This document shows positions 54,435 through 64,000 of a DNA stretch of 64,000 nt, piece after piece (position 1 is the first letter of the stretch; each line of letters begins with the position of its first letter). The translations under genes were made by a program, and so were the position numbers. The DNA is from Vibrio orientalis CIP 102891 = ATCC 33934. Its GTDB lineage: Bacteria > Pseudomonadota > Gammaproteobacteria > Enterobacterales > Vibrionaceae. The notes under the pieces are model-generated. The model was not told where the DNA came from. It saw only the letters and a program-made list of their open reading frames with translations, and did no database searches. The stretch covers positions 1,426,001 through 1,490,000 of the forward strand of contig NZ_ACZV01000005.1 of assembly GCF_000176235.1 (NCBI RefSeq). The letters are read 5' to 3'.

Positions 54435-55348
54435 TAGCTCGCCTCCAACTCACGTTTTTGATAGCGGTGGAACCACAGTATCGGAATCATTAACAGTAAC
54501 AGCATCACAATGGCGACAGCGGAAGCCACAGGCCAATCTCGATTATTGAAGAACTCTTGCCATAGGACTTTACCTATCAATATTGAATCCGGTCCGCCAA
54601 GCAGTTCCGGAATGACGAACTCTCCCACCGCTGGAATGAACACCAGCATCGAACCCGCAATGATTCCAGCTCTGGTCAGAGGTACTAGAATGCTAAATAG
54701 CGTGGTCACAGGCTTAGCCCCAAGATCGCTCGATGCTTCAATTAATGAGTAGTCCACTCGCATCAAGGCGGTATAGATAGGCAGCACCATAAAAGGAAGG
54801 TAGGTATATACAATGCCAATATAGACCGCAACATCGGTATGGAGGATCTTCAAAGGCTCGTCAATCGCATCCAATGACATCAACATATTGTTCAGCAAAC
54901 CATTGTTTTTCAAAATGCCAATCCAGGCATAGACACGAATCAAGAAGCTGGTCCATGACGGCAAGATGATGAGCATTAAAAGAACATTTCGCGTCGCAGG
55001 ATTTGAGTGAACAATCGCCCAAGCAATCGGAAAGCCAATCAGCAAACATAGCAGCGTCGAGACCAAAGCGATACGAATGGATTGTAGATAAGAAGAGATA
55101 TAGAGATCATCTTCAACCAGATATTGGTAGTTGCCGATATTGAGCAGCAACTGTATTTGCTGCTCGGCATAACTCCACAGTTCACTATAGGGTGGAATGG
55201 CAATCTGTGCTTCTGCAAAACTGATTTTGAAAACAATTAAGAACGGGAGTAAGAAAAACAGTAACAACCACCCATAGGGGACCGATAGTAATAAACACTT
55301 TGGCGTGGGAACAACACGCCAGAAGTTGAGTTTGGCATGAGTTTTCAT
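54434..55348 (-). CDS. potH: putrescine ABC transporter permease PotH
   Basis: Partner permease, 304 residues, about six membrane helices. It contains the EAA loop (LIEASSDLGAKPVTTLFSILVPLT) and the PotB/PotH-typical SWTSFLIRVYAWIGIL and GEFVIPELLGG segments. It overlaps potG by ATGA and potI by TAATG, placing the three cistrons in one coupled unit. Confidence 0.93.
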   Translation of the reverse strand: MKTHAKLNFWRVVPTPKCLLLSVPYGWLLLFFLLPFLIVFKISFAEAQIAIPPYSELWSYAEQQIQLLLNIGNYQYLVEDDLYISSYLQSIRIALVSTLLCLLIGFPIAWAIVHSNPATRNVLLMLIILPSWTSFLIRVYAWIGILKNNGLLNNMLMSLDAIDEPLKILHTDVAVYIGIVYTYLPFMVLPIYTALMRVDYSLIEASSDLGAKPVTTLFSILVPLTRAGIIAGSMLVFIPAVGEFVIPELLGGPDSILIGKVLWQEFFNNRDWPVASAVAIVMLLLLMIPILWFHRYQKRELEAS

Positions 55349-56487
55349 ATCTTAAGCACCACACTACTTTCCATTTCCCAACAAAGATTGACTCTTTGTT
55401 CCCATGTCGGCATGTCCTTGCGGTGTCGGCTGGTGTTTTGCAGTGTTGCTGTCACTAATTTACCGCTGTCTAATCGCACATGATAGATAGATTGATTGCC
55501 CATATAAGCGATGTCTTCAACCACACCTGAACAGAAGTTCTCAGCATTGGATGCGTGTTCGCAGAGCATCATTTTCTCTGGTCGTATCGCGATATAAACC
55601 GGAATACCCGGCGCACCGGAAACGCCATGTGCAATTTGAATTGGTGTAGCAAGGTCTGGCGTCGCAATGGTGGCACTATCTTTATTATTGGTCGCTAGGA
55701 CACCTTCAAACACATTAACTGAGCCGATAAATCTTGCGGTGTATCTTGAGTTCGGGTGTTCATAAATCGCTTCAGGCGAGCCGATCTGAACAAACTGGCC
55801 TTTATTCATGATCGCAATGCGACTTGCCATCGTCATCGCTTCTTCTTGGTCGTGCGTTACCATCACACATGTCACGCCAACACTTTCAAGAATGTCGACC
55901 ACCTCAAGTTGCATTTTCTCTCTTAAGTTCTTGTCCAATGCCCCCATCGGCTCATCAAGAAGCAGTAATTTAGGTTTCTTGGCTAGACTACGAGCCAGCG
56001 CAACCCGTTGTTTTTGTCCACCAGACAGTTGATGAGGTTTACGCTTGGCGTAGTCAGACATTCTAACTAACTCCAACATCTGCTTTACGGTCGCATCAAT
56101 CTCTTTCGCCGGCATGCCATCTTGCTTTAATCCATAAGCAATATTCTTTGCCACCGTCATGTGAGGAAACAGTGCGTAGGATTGAAACATCATATTTACT
56201 GGACGGCGATAAGGTGGAATATTGGCTAGGTCTTCTCCGTCGAGTAGAATTTGCCCTTCCGTTGGCTGTTCAAAACCCGCTAACATTCTCAGCAACGTCG
56301 ATTTACCGCACCCAGAAGCTCCCAATAAAGCAAACAGTTCCCCTTGATTAATGGTCAGATCAACATTATCTACCGCAACATGGCCGCCAAAGTCCTTGGT
56401 CAAACCGCGAATCTCAAGCAGAGGTTTCGGCGGCTCAGGTTCAATTTGGCTATGAGCTAAATCGGTTTCAATAGACATCACACTCAT
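55345..56487 (-). CDS. potG: putrescine ABC transporter ATPase PotG
   Basis: ATPase of the polyamine importer, 380 residues. Walker A GASGCGKST, Q-loop, signature LSGGQKQRVALARSL, Walker B LLLLDEPMGALD and the H-loop VTHDQEEAM are intact. A C-terminal TOBE domain (~290-375) follows. ATGA joins it to potH. It lies 47 bases downstream of potF, with a GC-rich hairpin between that likely raises potF mRNA over the rest. Confidence 0.95.
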   Translation of the reverse strand: MSVMSIETDLAHSQIEPEPPKPLLEIRGLTKDFGGHVAVDNVDLTINQGELFALLGASGCGKSTLLRMLAGFEQPTEGQILLDGEDLANIPPYRRPVNMMFQSYALFPHMTVAKNIAYGLKQDGMPAKEIDATVKQMLELVRMSDYAKRKPHQLSGGQKQRVALARSLAKKPKLLLLDEPMGALDKNLREKMQLEVVDILESVGVTCVMVTHDQEEAMTMASRIAIMNKGQFVQIGSPEAIYEHPNSRYTARFIGSVNVFEGVLATNNKDSATIATPDLATPIQIAHGVSGAPGIPVYIAIRPEKMMLCEHASNAENFCSGVVEDIAYMGNQSIYHVRLDSGKLVTATLQNTSRHRKDMPTWEQRVNLCWEMESSVVLKI

Positions 56488-56504
56488 ATCATTCTCCCTA
56501 CAAC

Positions 56505-56527
56505 GGCGAGCCCATTGAGAGCTCGCC
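56505..56527 (-). promoter_or_regulatory. intercistronic hairpin potF-potG
   Basis: GGCGAGC (56505-56511) pairs with GCTCGCC (56521-56527) around nine bases, just after the potF stop. There is no T-run. It is probably an mRNA 3'-end stabiliser or attenuator giving excess binding protein. Confidence 0.6.
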
Positions 56528-56534
56528 TTACAAC

Positions 56535-59038
<2,504 letters not shown>

Positions 59039-59151
59039 AGTTAACTCTCATCTTGATCAGATATCGAAATAAACTTGGCAAACTGACTGCCTGACTAGCT
59101 CGCCTTACATCAGGTCAATTGGCTATAGTGCCAAATGACTCAAGTCGTGAT

Positions 59152-60483
59152 TTATACGTTCAGTAATAGGAACTCACGCTCCCAAGAACTGATCACTTGG
59201 AAAAATGTTTTATACTCTTTGCGCTTGATAGCCACATAAGCAGAGACAAAACGGTCACCTAATATCTCGCGCAGCTCATCACTCTGCTCAAGTAATACCA
59301 AGGCATCTTCAAGTGTGTGTGGTAACGAGTACGGTTCTGTCGTCATATCACCAGTGCTTTTAGCCGTTGGTGTGAGTTTCTCTTTCATGCCTAAGTAACC
59401 ACACGCGAGAGTCAGTGCCATGGCCAAATATGGGTTGGCATCTGCGCCGGCATAACGGTTTTCAATACGTCGCGAACCTTTGTCCGAAATGGGTACACGT
59501 AAACCTACGGTGCGGTTATCTTCCCCCCAAGCAACATTGGTTGGTGCCGATTCACCAAATACCAGGCGGCGGTAAGAGTTGACGTTAGGAGCAAAGAAAG
59601 AAATCGCGGCTGGAGTATACTTCTGCATCCCGGCGATATAGTTGAGGAAGAGTTCGCTGTTTGAGCCATCTTCATCAGCGAACAGGTTTTTACCATTGTC
59701 ATCAACCAAGCTTTGGTGAATGTGCATCGCACTGCCTGGTTCGTCTTCCATCGGCTTGGCCATAAAGGTTGCGTAAACATCATGTTTAAGTGCCGCTTCA
59801 CGAACCGTGCGTTTAAATAGAAACACTTGATCGGCTCTGTCGAGTGGTTCGCCGTGATCGAAGTTCAACTCCATCTGAGCAGCACCCGATTCGTGAACCA
59901 GAGTATCTACATCCAGTTCTTGCGCTTCACAATAGTCGTACATATCTTCGAAGATAGGGTCAAACTCGTTAACCGCATCGATACTGAATGACTGACGCGC
60001 AGTTTCTGGGCGACCATTACGGCCAATTGGCGGCTCTAATGGGTAATCCCAATCGAGGTTTTTCTTCACCAAAAAGAATTCTAGTTCTGGCGCCACAATC
60101 GGGTTCCAGCCTTCTTTTTTGTAGAGATCTAATACGCGGCGCAGCACAGCTCGTGGTGAGATATCGACCGGATCACCCTCCACTGTGTAACAGTCATGAA
60201 TGACCTGCGCCGTCGGCTCTTTAGTCCAAGGAACAAAACGAATCGTATTTGGGTCCGGTTCCAGAAGCATGTCTTTCTCTGTTAGGTCAATCATGCTTTC
60301 ATCATCGGGCCAGTCACCAGTCACTGTTTGGAAAAAAACCGCTTCGGGAAGGCGCATACCTCCCTCTCGAAGAAACTTTTTAGCAGGCATTATCTTGCCT
60401 CGCGCATTACCGGTAATGTCTGGGATCAGGCATTCAACCTCAGTAATCCTATTACTCTCAATCCACTTAGTTATCTTTTCCAT
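59152..60483 (-). CDS. gamma-glutamylpolyamine synthetase (SpuB/PuuA-like glutamine synthetase family)
   Basis: A 443-residue glutamine synthetase-fold ligase. The N-terminal beta-grasp (EVECLIPDITGNARGKIMP) and C-terminal catalytic domain (PELEFFLV, GAAQMELNFDHG, GSAMHIHQSL, NSYRRLVFGESAPTNVAWGEDNRT, RIENRYAGADANPYLA) are complete. It ligates glutamate to an amine with ATP. The sequence is nearer the Pseudomonas SpuB type than E. coli PuuA, which instead matches the divergent second copy. It is the first gene of the spuBC-potFGHI operon, with AGGTGAAG before the ATG. Confidence 0.9.
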   Translation of the reverse strand: MEKITKWIESNRITEVECLIPDITGNARGKIMPAKKFLREGGMRLPEAVFFQTVTGDWPDDESMIDLTEKDMLLEPDPNTIRFVPWTKEPTAQVIHDCYTVEGDPVDISPRAVLRRVLDLYKKEGWNPIVAPELEFFLVKKNLDWDYPLEPPIGRNGRPETARQSFSIDAVNEFDPIFEDMYDYCEAQELDVDTLVHESGAAQMELNFDHGEPLDRADQVFLFKRTVREAALKHDVYATFMAKPMEDEPGSAMHIHQSLVDDNGKNLFADEDGSNSELFLNYIAGMQKYTPAAISFFAPNVNSYRRLVFGESAPTNVAWGEDNRTVGLRVPISDKGSRRIENRYAGADANPYLAMALTLACGYLGMKEKLTPTAKSTGDMTTEPYSLPHTLEDALVLLEQSDELREILGDRFVSAYVAIKRKEYKTFFQVISSWEREFLLLNV

Positions 60484-60566
60484 GAATACTTCACCTATTG
60501 TTTGGCGACAAATTTGTCAGCGACTTGAAATAGGATTGACCTTGAACTGGTTAATTGTCAACCACA

Positions 60567-60619
60567 ATTGTTAATTATTTTGATAATTTGATACATGTAT
60601 TTTACAAATAATTAACAAT
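60567..60619. promoter_or_regulatory. 14-bp perfect inverted repeat between the two glutamylpolyamine synthetase genes
   Basis: ATTGTTAATTATTT (60567-60580) and AAATAATTAACAAT (60606-60619) are exact inverted copies 25 bases apart. A further AATTGT-CAACC-ACAATT dyad (60554-60570) overlaps the left arm. The 324-base divergent gap 60484-60807 must hold both promoters; apart from these dyads it is plain A/T-rich DNA. Likely operators for a PuuR-like protein, as they share the TTAAC/GTTAA core with the dyads at 50.5 kb. Confidence 0.6.
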
Positions 60620-60807
60620 AGTGTTGTGTTTTACTAAACGTTATGTAAGGTTAATACCGTGCGTTGGATGTTTTTTCATCACTATGAGTAGGATTGTTAT
60701 CGGCAAAAATATGGCTAACGTGTGGCTCAACACACGAAGGAAGGAAAGTAAGGACGCACTTGCACATCCCCCATAAACGGTAATCAACTGAAGGAAACGA
60801 ATAAACA

Positions 60808-62202
60808 ATGAACGAGCTAGTCAAACAAACTATCACCACCCCACAAGAGGCACGCTCCGTTCACGGAACTGCTGGCATGGTAAAGCAGTTCATCAGTGCG
60901 AATCCTCTTGTCACCACAGTCGACCTGATGCTGTTTGATATTAACGGAGTTATCCGTGGTAAAAGGGTCAACGCTTCGCAACTGGATAAAATCTCAGAGC
61001 AAGGGATATGCTTACCCGCGTCTGTTTTTGCATTAGATATTTGCGGCGAAACCGTCGAAGAAACAGGTTTAGGGTTCGAACAGGGAGATGGCGATAGACT
61101 ATGTATGCTAGTCGACCATTCATTACAGCTCACTCCTTGGCTTGAAAACAGCGCGCAGGCAATTGTCACCATGTATGAGCCGGACAGCCAACAACCGTTC
61201 TTTGCCGATCCGCGCCATGTTCTACAAGGACAATTAGACAAATTTGCTCAGCGTGACTTAACACCGTGTGTTGCCATTGAACTCGAGTTCTACCTGCAAG
61301 ATTTAAAACCGGATGCAGATGGTCAGCCCCAGCCACCAATCATGCCACTCAGTGGTGAGCGAATGACCCAGACTCAGGTCTATTCGCTCGACGAGCTGGA
61401 TGAGTTTAAAGCGTTCCTTGATGAAGTGATCGCAACATGCGAGACACAAAATATTCCCGCCGACAATATTACCGCTGAATACGCGCCGGGGCAGTTTGAG
61501 GTTAACTTGCGTCACTGTAGCGACGTTCTACTCGCCTGTGACCAAGCGATGCTGCTAAAAAGAGTGGTACGCGCTGTAGCGAAGAAGCATGGGTTCTATG
61601 CCAACTTTATGGCTAAACCTTATACGGAGCATGCGGGCAATGGCTGCCATGTGCATGTCAGTCTGCTTGATAGCAACGGTGAAAACATCTTCGCTGGCGA
61701 CCAAAATACCCTGCTCCATGCAATTGCTGGCATCCTTAATCATATGGATGAGAGCATGGCCGTGTTAGCGCCGAATGCGAACTCCTATCGTCGTCTACAA
61801 CCCAATATGTTTGTTCCGCTACAAGCGACTTGGGGCTGGGATAACCGAACGGTTGCCGTCCGTGTACCTGCCAGTGAAAACAGCAACCGCCGCATTGAAC
61901 ATCGAGTTGCCGGTGCTGATGTAAACCCTTACTTAACAACAGCAGTGATCCTAGCGTCGATCCTCGACGGAATAGAGAAGAAACAACTCCCTCCCGCTCC
62001 AATTGAAGGTGATGCCTCATTGGTTGAAGGCCCATCAATCCCCACATCATGGCAAGCAGCACTGGAATTGTTCGACCAAAGTCATTTCTTTAAAGCCCAA
62101 TTTAGCGAGCAGTTTTGTAAAATCTATCTCGCCAATAAACAGCATGAGCAAGAGCACTTTTCAGCTCAAGTATCCCCACTTGAGTACCAATGGTACAAGT
62201 AA
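60808..62202 (+). CDS. puuA: gamma-glutamylputrescine synthetase
   Basis: A 464-residue glutamine synthetase-family ligase that joins glutamate to putrescine with ATP, the first step of the Puu pathway. It follows E. coli PuuA closely: VDLMLFDINGVIRGKRV, LPASVFALDICGETVEETG, AIELEFYLQDL, TQTQVYSLDEL, APGQFEVNLRH, FMAKPYTEHAGNGCHVHVS, and NSYRRLQPNMFVPLQATWGWDNRT. AAGGAAACG lies before the ATG. It is divergent from the SpuB-like paralog and 28 bases upstream of puuB. Having both types implies two substrates or two induction regimes. Confidence 0.94.
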   Translation: MNELVKQTITTPQEARSVHGTAGMVKQFISANPLVTTVDLMLFDINGVIRGKRVNASQLDKISEQGICLPASVFALDICGETVEETGLGFEQGDGDRLCMLVDHSLQLTPWLENSAQAIVTMYEPDSQQPFFADPRHVLQGQLDKFAQRDLTPCVAIELEFYLQDLKPDADGQPQPPIMPLSGERMTQTQVYSLDELDEFKAFLDEVIATCETQNIPADNITAEYAPGQFEVNLRHCSDVLLACDQAMLLKRVVRAVAKKHGFYANFMAKPYTEHAGNGCHVHVSLLDSNGENIFAGDQNTLLHAIAGILNHMDESMAVLAPNANSYRRLQPNMFVPLQATWGWDNRTVAVRVPASENSNRRIEHRVAGADVNPYLTTAVILASILDGIEKKQLPPAPIEGDASLVEGPSIPTSWQAALELFDQSHFFKAQFSEQFCKIYLANKQHEQEHFSAQVSPLEYQWYK

Positions 62203-62230
62203 GTTCAACTTTAGTTTTAAGGACAAGGCT

Positions 62231-63508
62231 ATGAAAGCAAAGCACACGCACTCTTACTACGCAGCGTCAGCAAATCAAAATTTCGATTTCCCGATGTTAA
62301 AAGGCGCACACAAGGCAGACGTTTGTGTCGTTGGCTCAGGTATTACGGGCGCGACCGCTGCACTTGAACTTGCCAATCGTGGTTTTAAAGTCATTGTTCT
62401 TGAGGGTAAGCGAGTCGGCTGGGGCGCATCGGGCCGTAGTGGCGGACAGGCGATTTTTGGTTGGGCGTCGGAGCAACACACTTTAGAAAAGCTCGTTGGT
62501 AAATCAGACGCTCGTAAGTTGTGGGATATGTCAGTTGATGCTCTCACACTGACTAAAGCTAACATTAAAAAATACAATATCGACTGTGATTGGCGCGATG
62601 GTATGGTGCACTTGGGCATGAAGCCAAGGCATGACCGAGAACTCCAAGCATGGCATGACGATCTTACCGAAAACTATGACTACCAATCTCTCGAAATGTG
62701 GGATCAAGATAAGACACGGGAACATATCGCTAGTGACCGTTATACATCCGGTATGTTTGATGCCAACAGCGGCCATCTTCACCCTCTGAACTACACGCTA
62801 GGCTTGGTTAAAGCCGCTCAAGCTGCGGGGGTTGAATTCTATGAGCAGAGTGAATGTAAAAAGATTGAGCATGGTGACCCTGCGACACTATTTACCGCTC
62901 AAGGTAGCGTCGAAGCAAATCATGTGGTGCTGGCCTGTAATGCTTATATGGATGGGCTGGAAACCAAACTAGAAAATCGTGTTATGCCCGTCGGTACTTA
63001 TATCTGTGCCACTGAACCACTAGGTGAAGACGTCACAGCTCAACTGATGAAAGACCACATCTCAGCGTGTGACATTAACTTTGTACTTGACTACTTCCGC
63101 TGCTCAGGCGATCACCGAATGTTATTTGGCGGCCGAGTTAGCTATTCAGGGGTTGCTCCACTCAATCTTGAAAAAGCGATGCAGTCACGCATGGTCGATA
63201 TCTACCCACAACTTAAAGACGCCAAGATCGATTTTGCTTGGGGTGGCAATGTAGCCATCACTCTCAATCGCGCCCCACATTTTGGCCGTATCAAGCCCAA
63301 TGTCTACTTCGCACAAGGCTTCTCCGGCCATGGTATCGCTGCAACCGGTATGGCGGGCACCTTAATGGCAGAATGTATTGCGACCACTGCTGAGCGCTTC
63401 GCCATTTTTGACAAGATTCCCCATCACCCATTCCCGGGTGGGCGCTTGTTCCGCACCCCTGCATTAGTGTTAGCCATGTCTTATTTCCGAATTCGGGACA
63501 TGCTATAG
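62231..63508 (+). CDS. puuB: gamma-glutamylputrescine oxidase (FAD-dependent)
   Basis: A 425-residue DAO-family flavoenzyme that oxidises gamma-glutamylputrescine to the aldehyde used by PuuC, releasing ammonia and hydrogen peroxide. The FAD Rossmann motif VCVVGSGITGATAALELA lies at about residues 31-48, followed by GWGASGRSGGQ, with a C-terminal FAD segment NVYFAQGFSGHGIAATGMAG. I start it at ATG 62231 (MKAKHTHSYYAA) after AAGGACAAGG; the longer frame would run back into puuA in another reading frame. It forms an operon with puuA. Confidence 0.93.
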   Translation: MKAKHTHSYYAASANQNFDFPMLKGAHKADVCVVGSGITGATAALELANRGFKVIVLEGKRVGWGASGRSGGQAIFGWASEQHTLEKLVGKSDARKLWDMSVDALTLTKANIKKYNIDCDWRDGMVHLGMKPRHDRELQAWHDDLTENYDYQSLEMWDQDKTREHIASDRYTSGMFDANSGHLHPLNYTLGLVKAAQAAGVEFYEQSECKKIEHGDPATLFTAQGSVEANHVVLACNAYMDGLETKLENRVMPVGTYICATEPLGEDVTAQLMKDHISACDINFVLDYFRCSGDHRMLFGGRVSYSGVAPLNLEKAMQSRMVDIYPQLKDAKIDFAWGGNVAITLNRAPHFGRIKPNVYFAQGFSGHGIAATGMAGTLMAECIATTAERFAIFDKIPHHPFPGGRLFRTPALVLAMSYFRIRDML

Positions 63509-63550
63509 CCGCCGCACTGGCCACAACACCTATTTCGCATTAAATACAAA

Positions 63551-63574
63551 AACGCCCACCAAATGGCGGGCGTT
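63551..63574 (-). terminator. terminator of sohB
   Basis: AACGCCCACC and GGCGGGCGTT pair with one mismatch around AAAT. On the minus strand TTTTTGTATTT follows, 19 bases after the sohB stop. It also separates the convergent puuB. Confidence 0.85.
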
Positions 63575-63592
63575 ACTTAATAGGTCATCCAT

Positions 63593-64000
63593 TTATACAA
63601 TTGGACGTTGACCTCGGTCGATTAGCTTCATCAATACATTATCAGCAGCTTCACCCGCAAGGCCTGCAAGCTTTGAGGTTAACTTTTTCTTCTCAACATA
63701 GTGAATAGCCAGTACGGTTTTATCTTTACACGCCTCAACAACCAGATCGTCTGAAGTTTTAATCTCATCAACCAAACCTAGTTCATGCGCTTGTGTGCCA
63801 AACCAATGCTCACCTGTCGCCACTTTCTCTAGTTCAAGTGCTGGGCGACGCTCGCGGATAAAATCTTTGAACAAGCCATGAGTTTCTTCTAGCTCTTGCT
63901 TGAATTTCTCACGCGCTTTATCGGTATTTTCACCGAACATAGTCAAAGTGCGTTTGTACTCACCTGCCGTTAACTGTTCATACTCAATATCATACTTTTT
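63593..64000 (-). CDS. sohB: protease SohB, N-terminal part outside the window
   Basis: The C-terminal 135 or so residues of an inner-membrane S49-family serine protease (full length in relatives about 350). The frame stays open to the window edge, reading KKYDIEYEQLTAGEYKRTLTMFGENT and onward, and ending GQRPIV. GEYKRTLT, TGEHWFGTQAHELGLVDEI and the Arg-rich last segment correspond to the E. coli SohB C-terminus. The catalytic Ser and Lys lie upstream of what is visible. The apparent Met at 63946 is internal. Confidence 0.92.
   Translation of the reverse strand, partial: KKYDIEYEQLTAGEYKRTLTMFGENTDKAREKFKQELEETHGLFKDFIRERRPALELEKVATGEHWFGTQAHELGLVDEIKTSDDLVVEACKDKTVLAIHYVEKKKLTSKLAGLAGEAADNVLMKLIDRGQRPIV

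Overview
The window looks like a piece of the main chromosome of a Vibrio (Vibrionaceae, Gammaproteobacteria), about 45% G+C by eye. Gene content and order match the conserved enterobacterial/vibrio backbone: yfbV-ackA-pta, oppABCDF, the ffs-atl-ybaY-tesB neighbourhood, the menFDHBCE operon, alaA-yfbR, and a GlyGly-CTERM processing protease (rhombosortase), typical of Vibrio and Shewanella. No transposase, integrase, phage module, CRISPR array, tRNA or 16S/23S rRNA gene was seen. The species cannot be fixed from this sequence.

Layout. 1-6.6 kb: 3' end of alanine dehydrogenase, an intergenic patch of short vibrio-type palindromic repeats, yfbV, the acetate genes ackA and pta, and a glutathionyl-hydroquinone reductase. 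6.8-12.5 kb: oligopeptide permease operon oppABCDF (minus strand). 13.0-18.1 kb: 4.5S RNA (ffs), a periplasmic-sensor GGDEF protein, an unknown membrane protein, atl, ybaY and tesB. 18.1-25.1 kb: a Lrp/AsnC regulator divergent from a cysteine desulfhydrase-like PLP enzyme, DUF1244, a Tim44-like protein, a TetR regulator with an LplT-like MFS/PlsC-acyltransferase fusion, a YeiH-type transporter and a small membrane protein. 25.3-32.5 kb: menaquinone operon menF-D-H-B-C-E, interrupted between menB and menC by a ~106-bp imperfect palindrome resembling an ERIC-type element. 32.7-41 kb: alaA, yfbR, a LysR regulator with an EmrAB-like efflux pair, a dGTPase-like HD hydrolase, and an Aah1-type adenine deaminase preceded by an adenine-class purine riboswitch. 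41-46.7 kb: DTW-domain tRNA modification enzyme, rhombosortase, rhlE, an ascorbate-family PTS (IIB-IIC-IIA) and an unknown 161-aa protein with an internal repeat.

46.9-63.5 kb is a polyamine/beta-alanine catabolic block. A bauA-mmsA-glutamine amidotransferase operon runs leftward. A cupin-HTH regulator and puuC run rightward, followed by a second cupin-HTH regulator. A long leftward operon, glutamine synthetase-like gene, spuC-like transaminase, potF, potG, potH, potI, has the gene order of the Pseudomonas spuBC-spuD/E-FGH operon. Divergent from it is a second, E. coli-type puuA with puuB. Together these could import putrescine or related polyamines, degrade them by gamma-glutamylation and/or direct transamination, and feed beta-alanine or malonate semialdehyde into acetyl-CoA. 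The window ends in sohB.

Most notable: (i) the adenine riboswitch in front of an enzyme whose subfamily deaminates adenine; (ii) the duplicated, two-regulator polyamine block with long AT-rich dyads in both divergent promoter regions; (iii) the ERIC-like palindrome inside the men operon; (iv) the dGTPase-like protein of a family reported to have anti-phage activity. No wholly new multi-gene system could be demonstrated from sequence alone.
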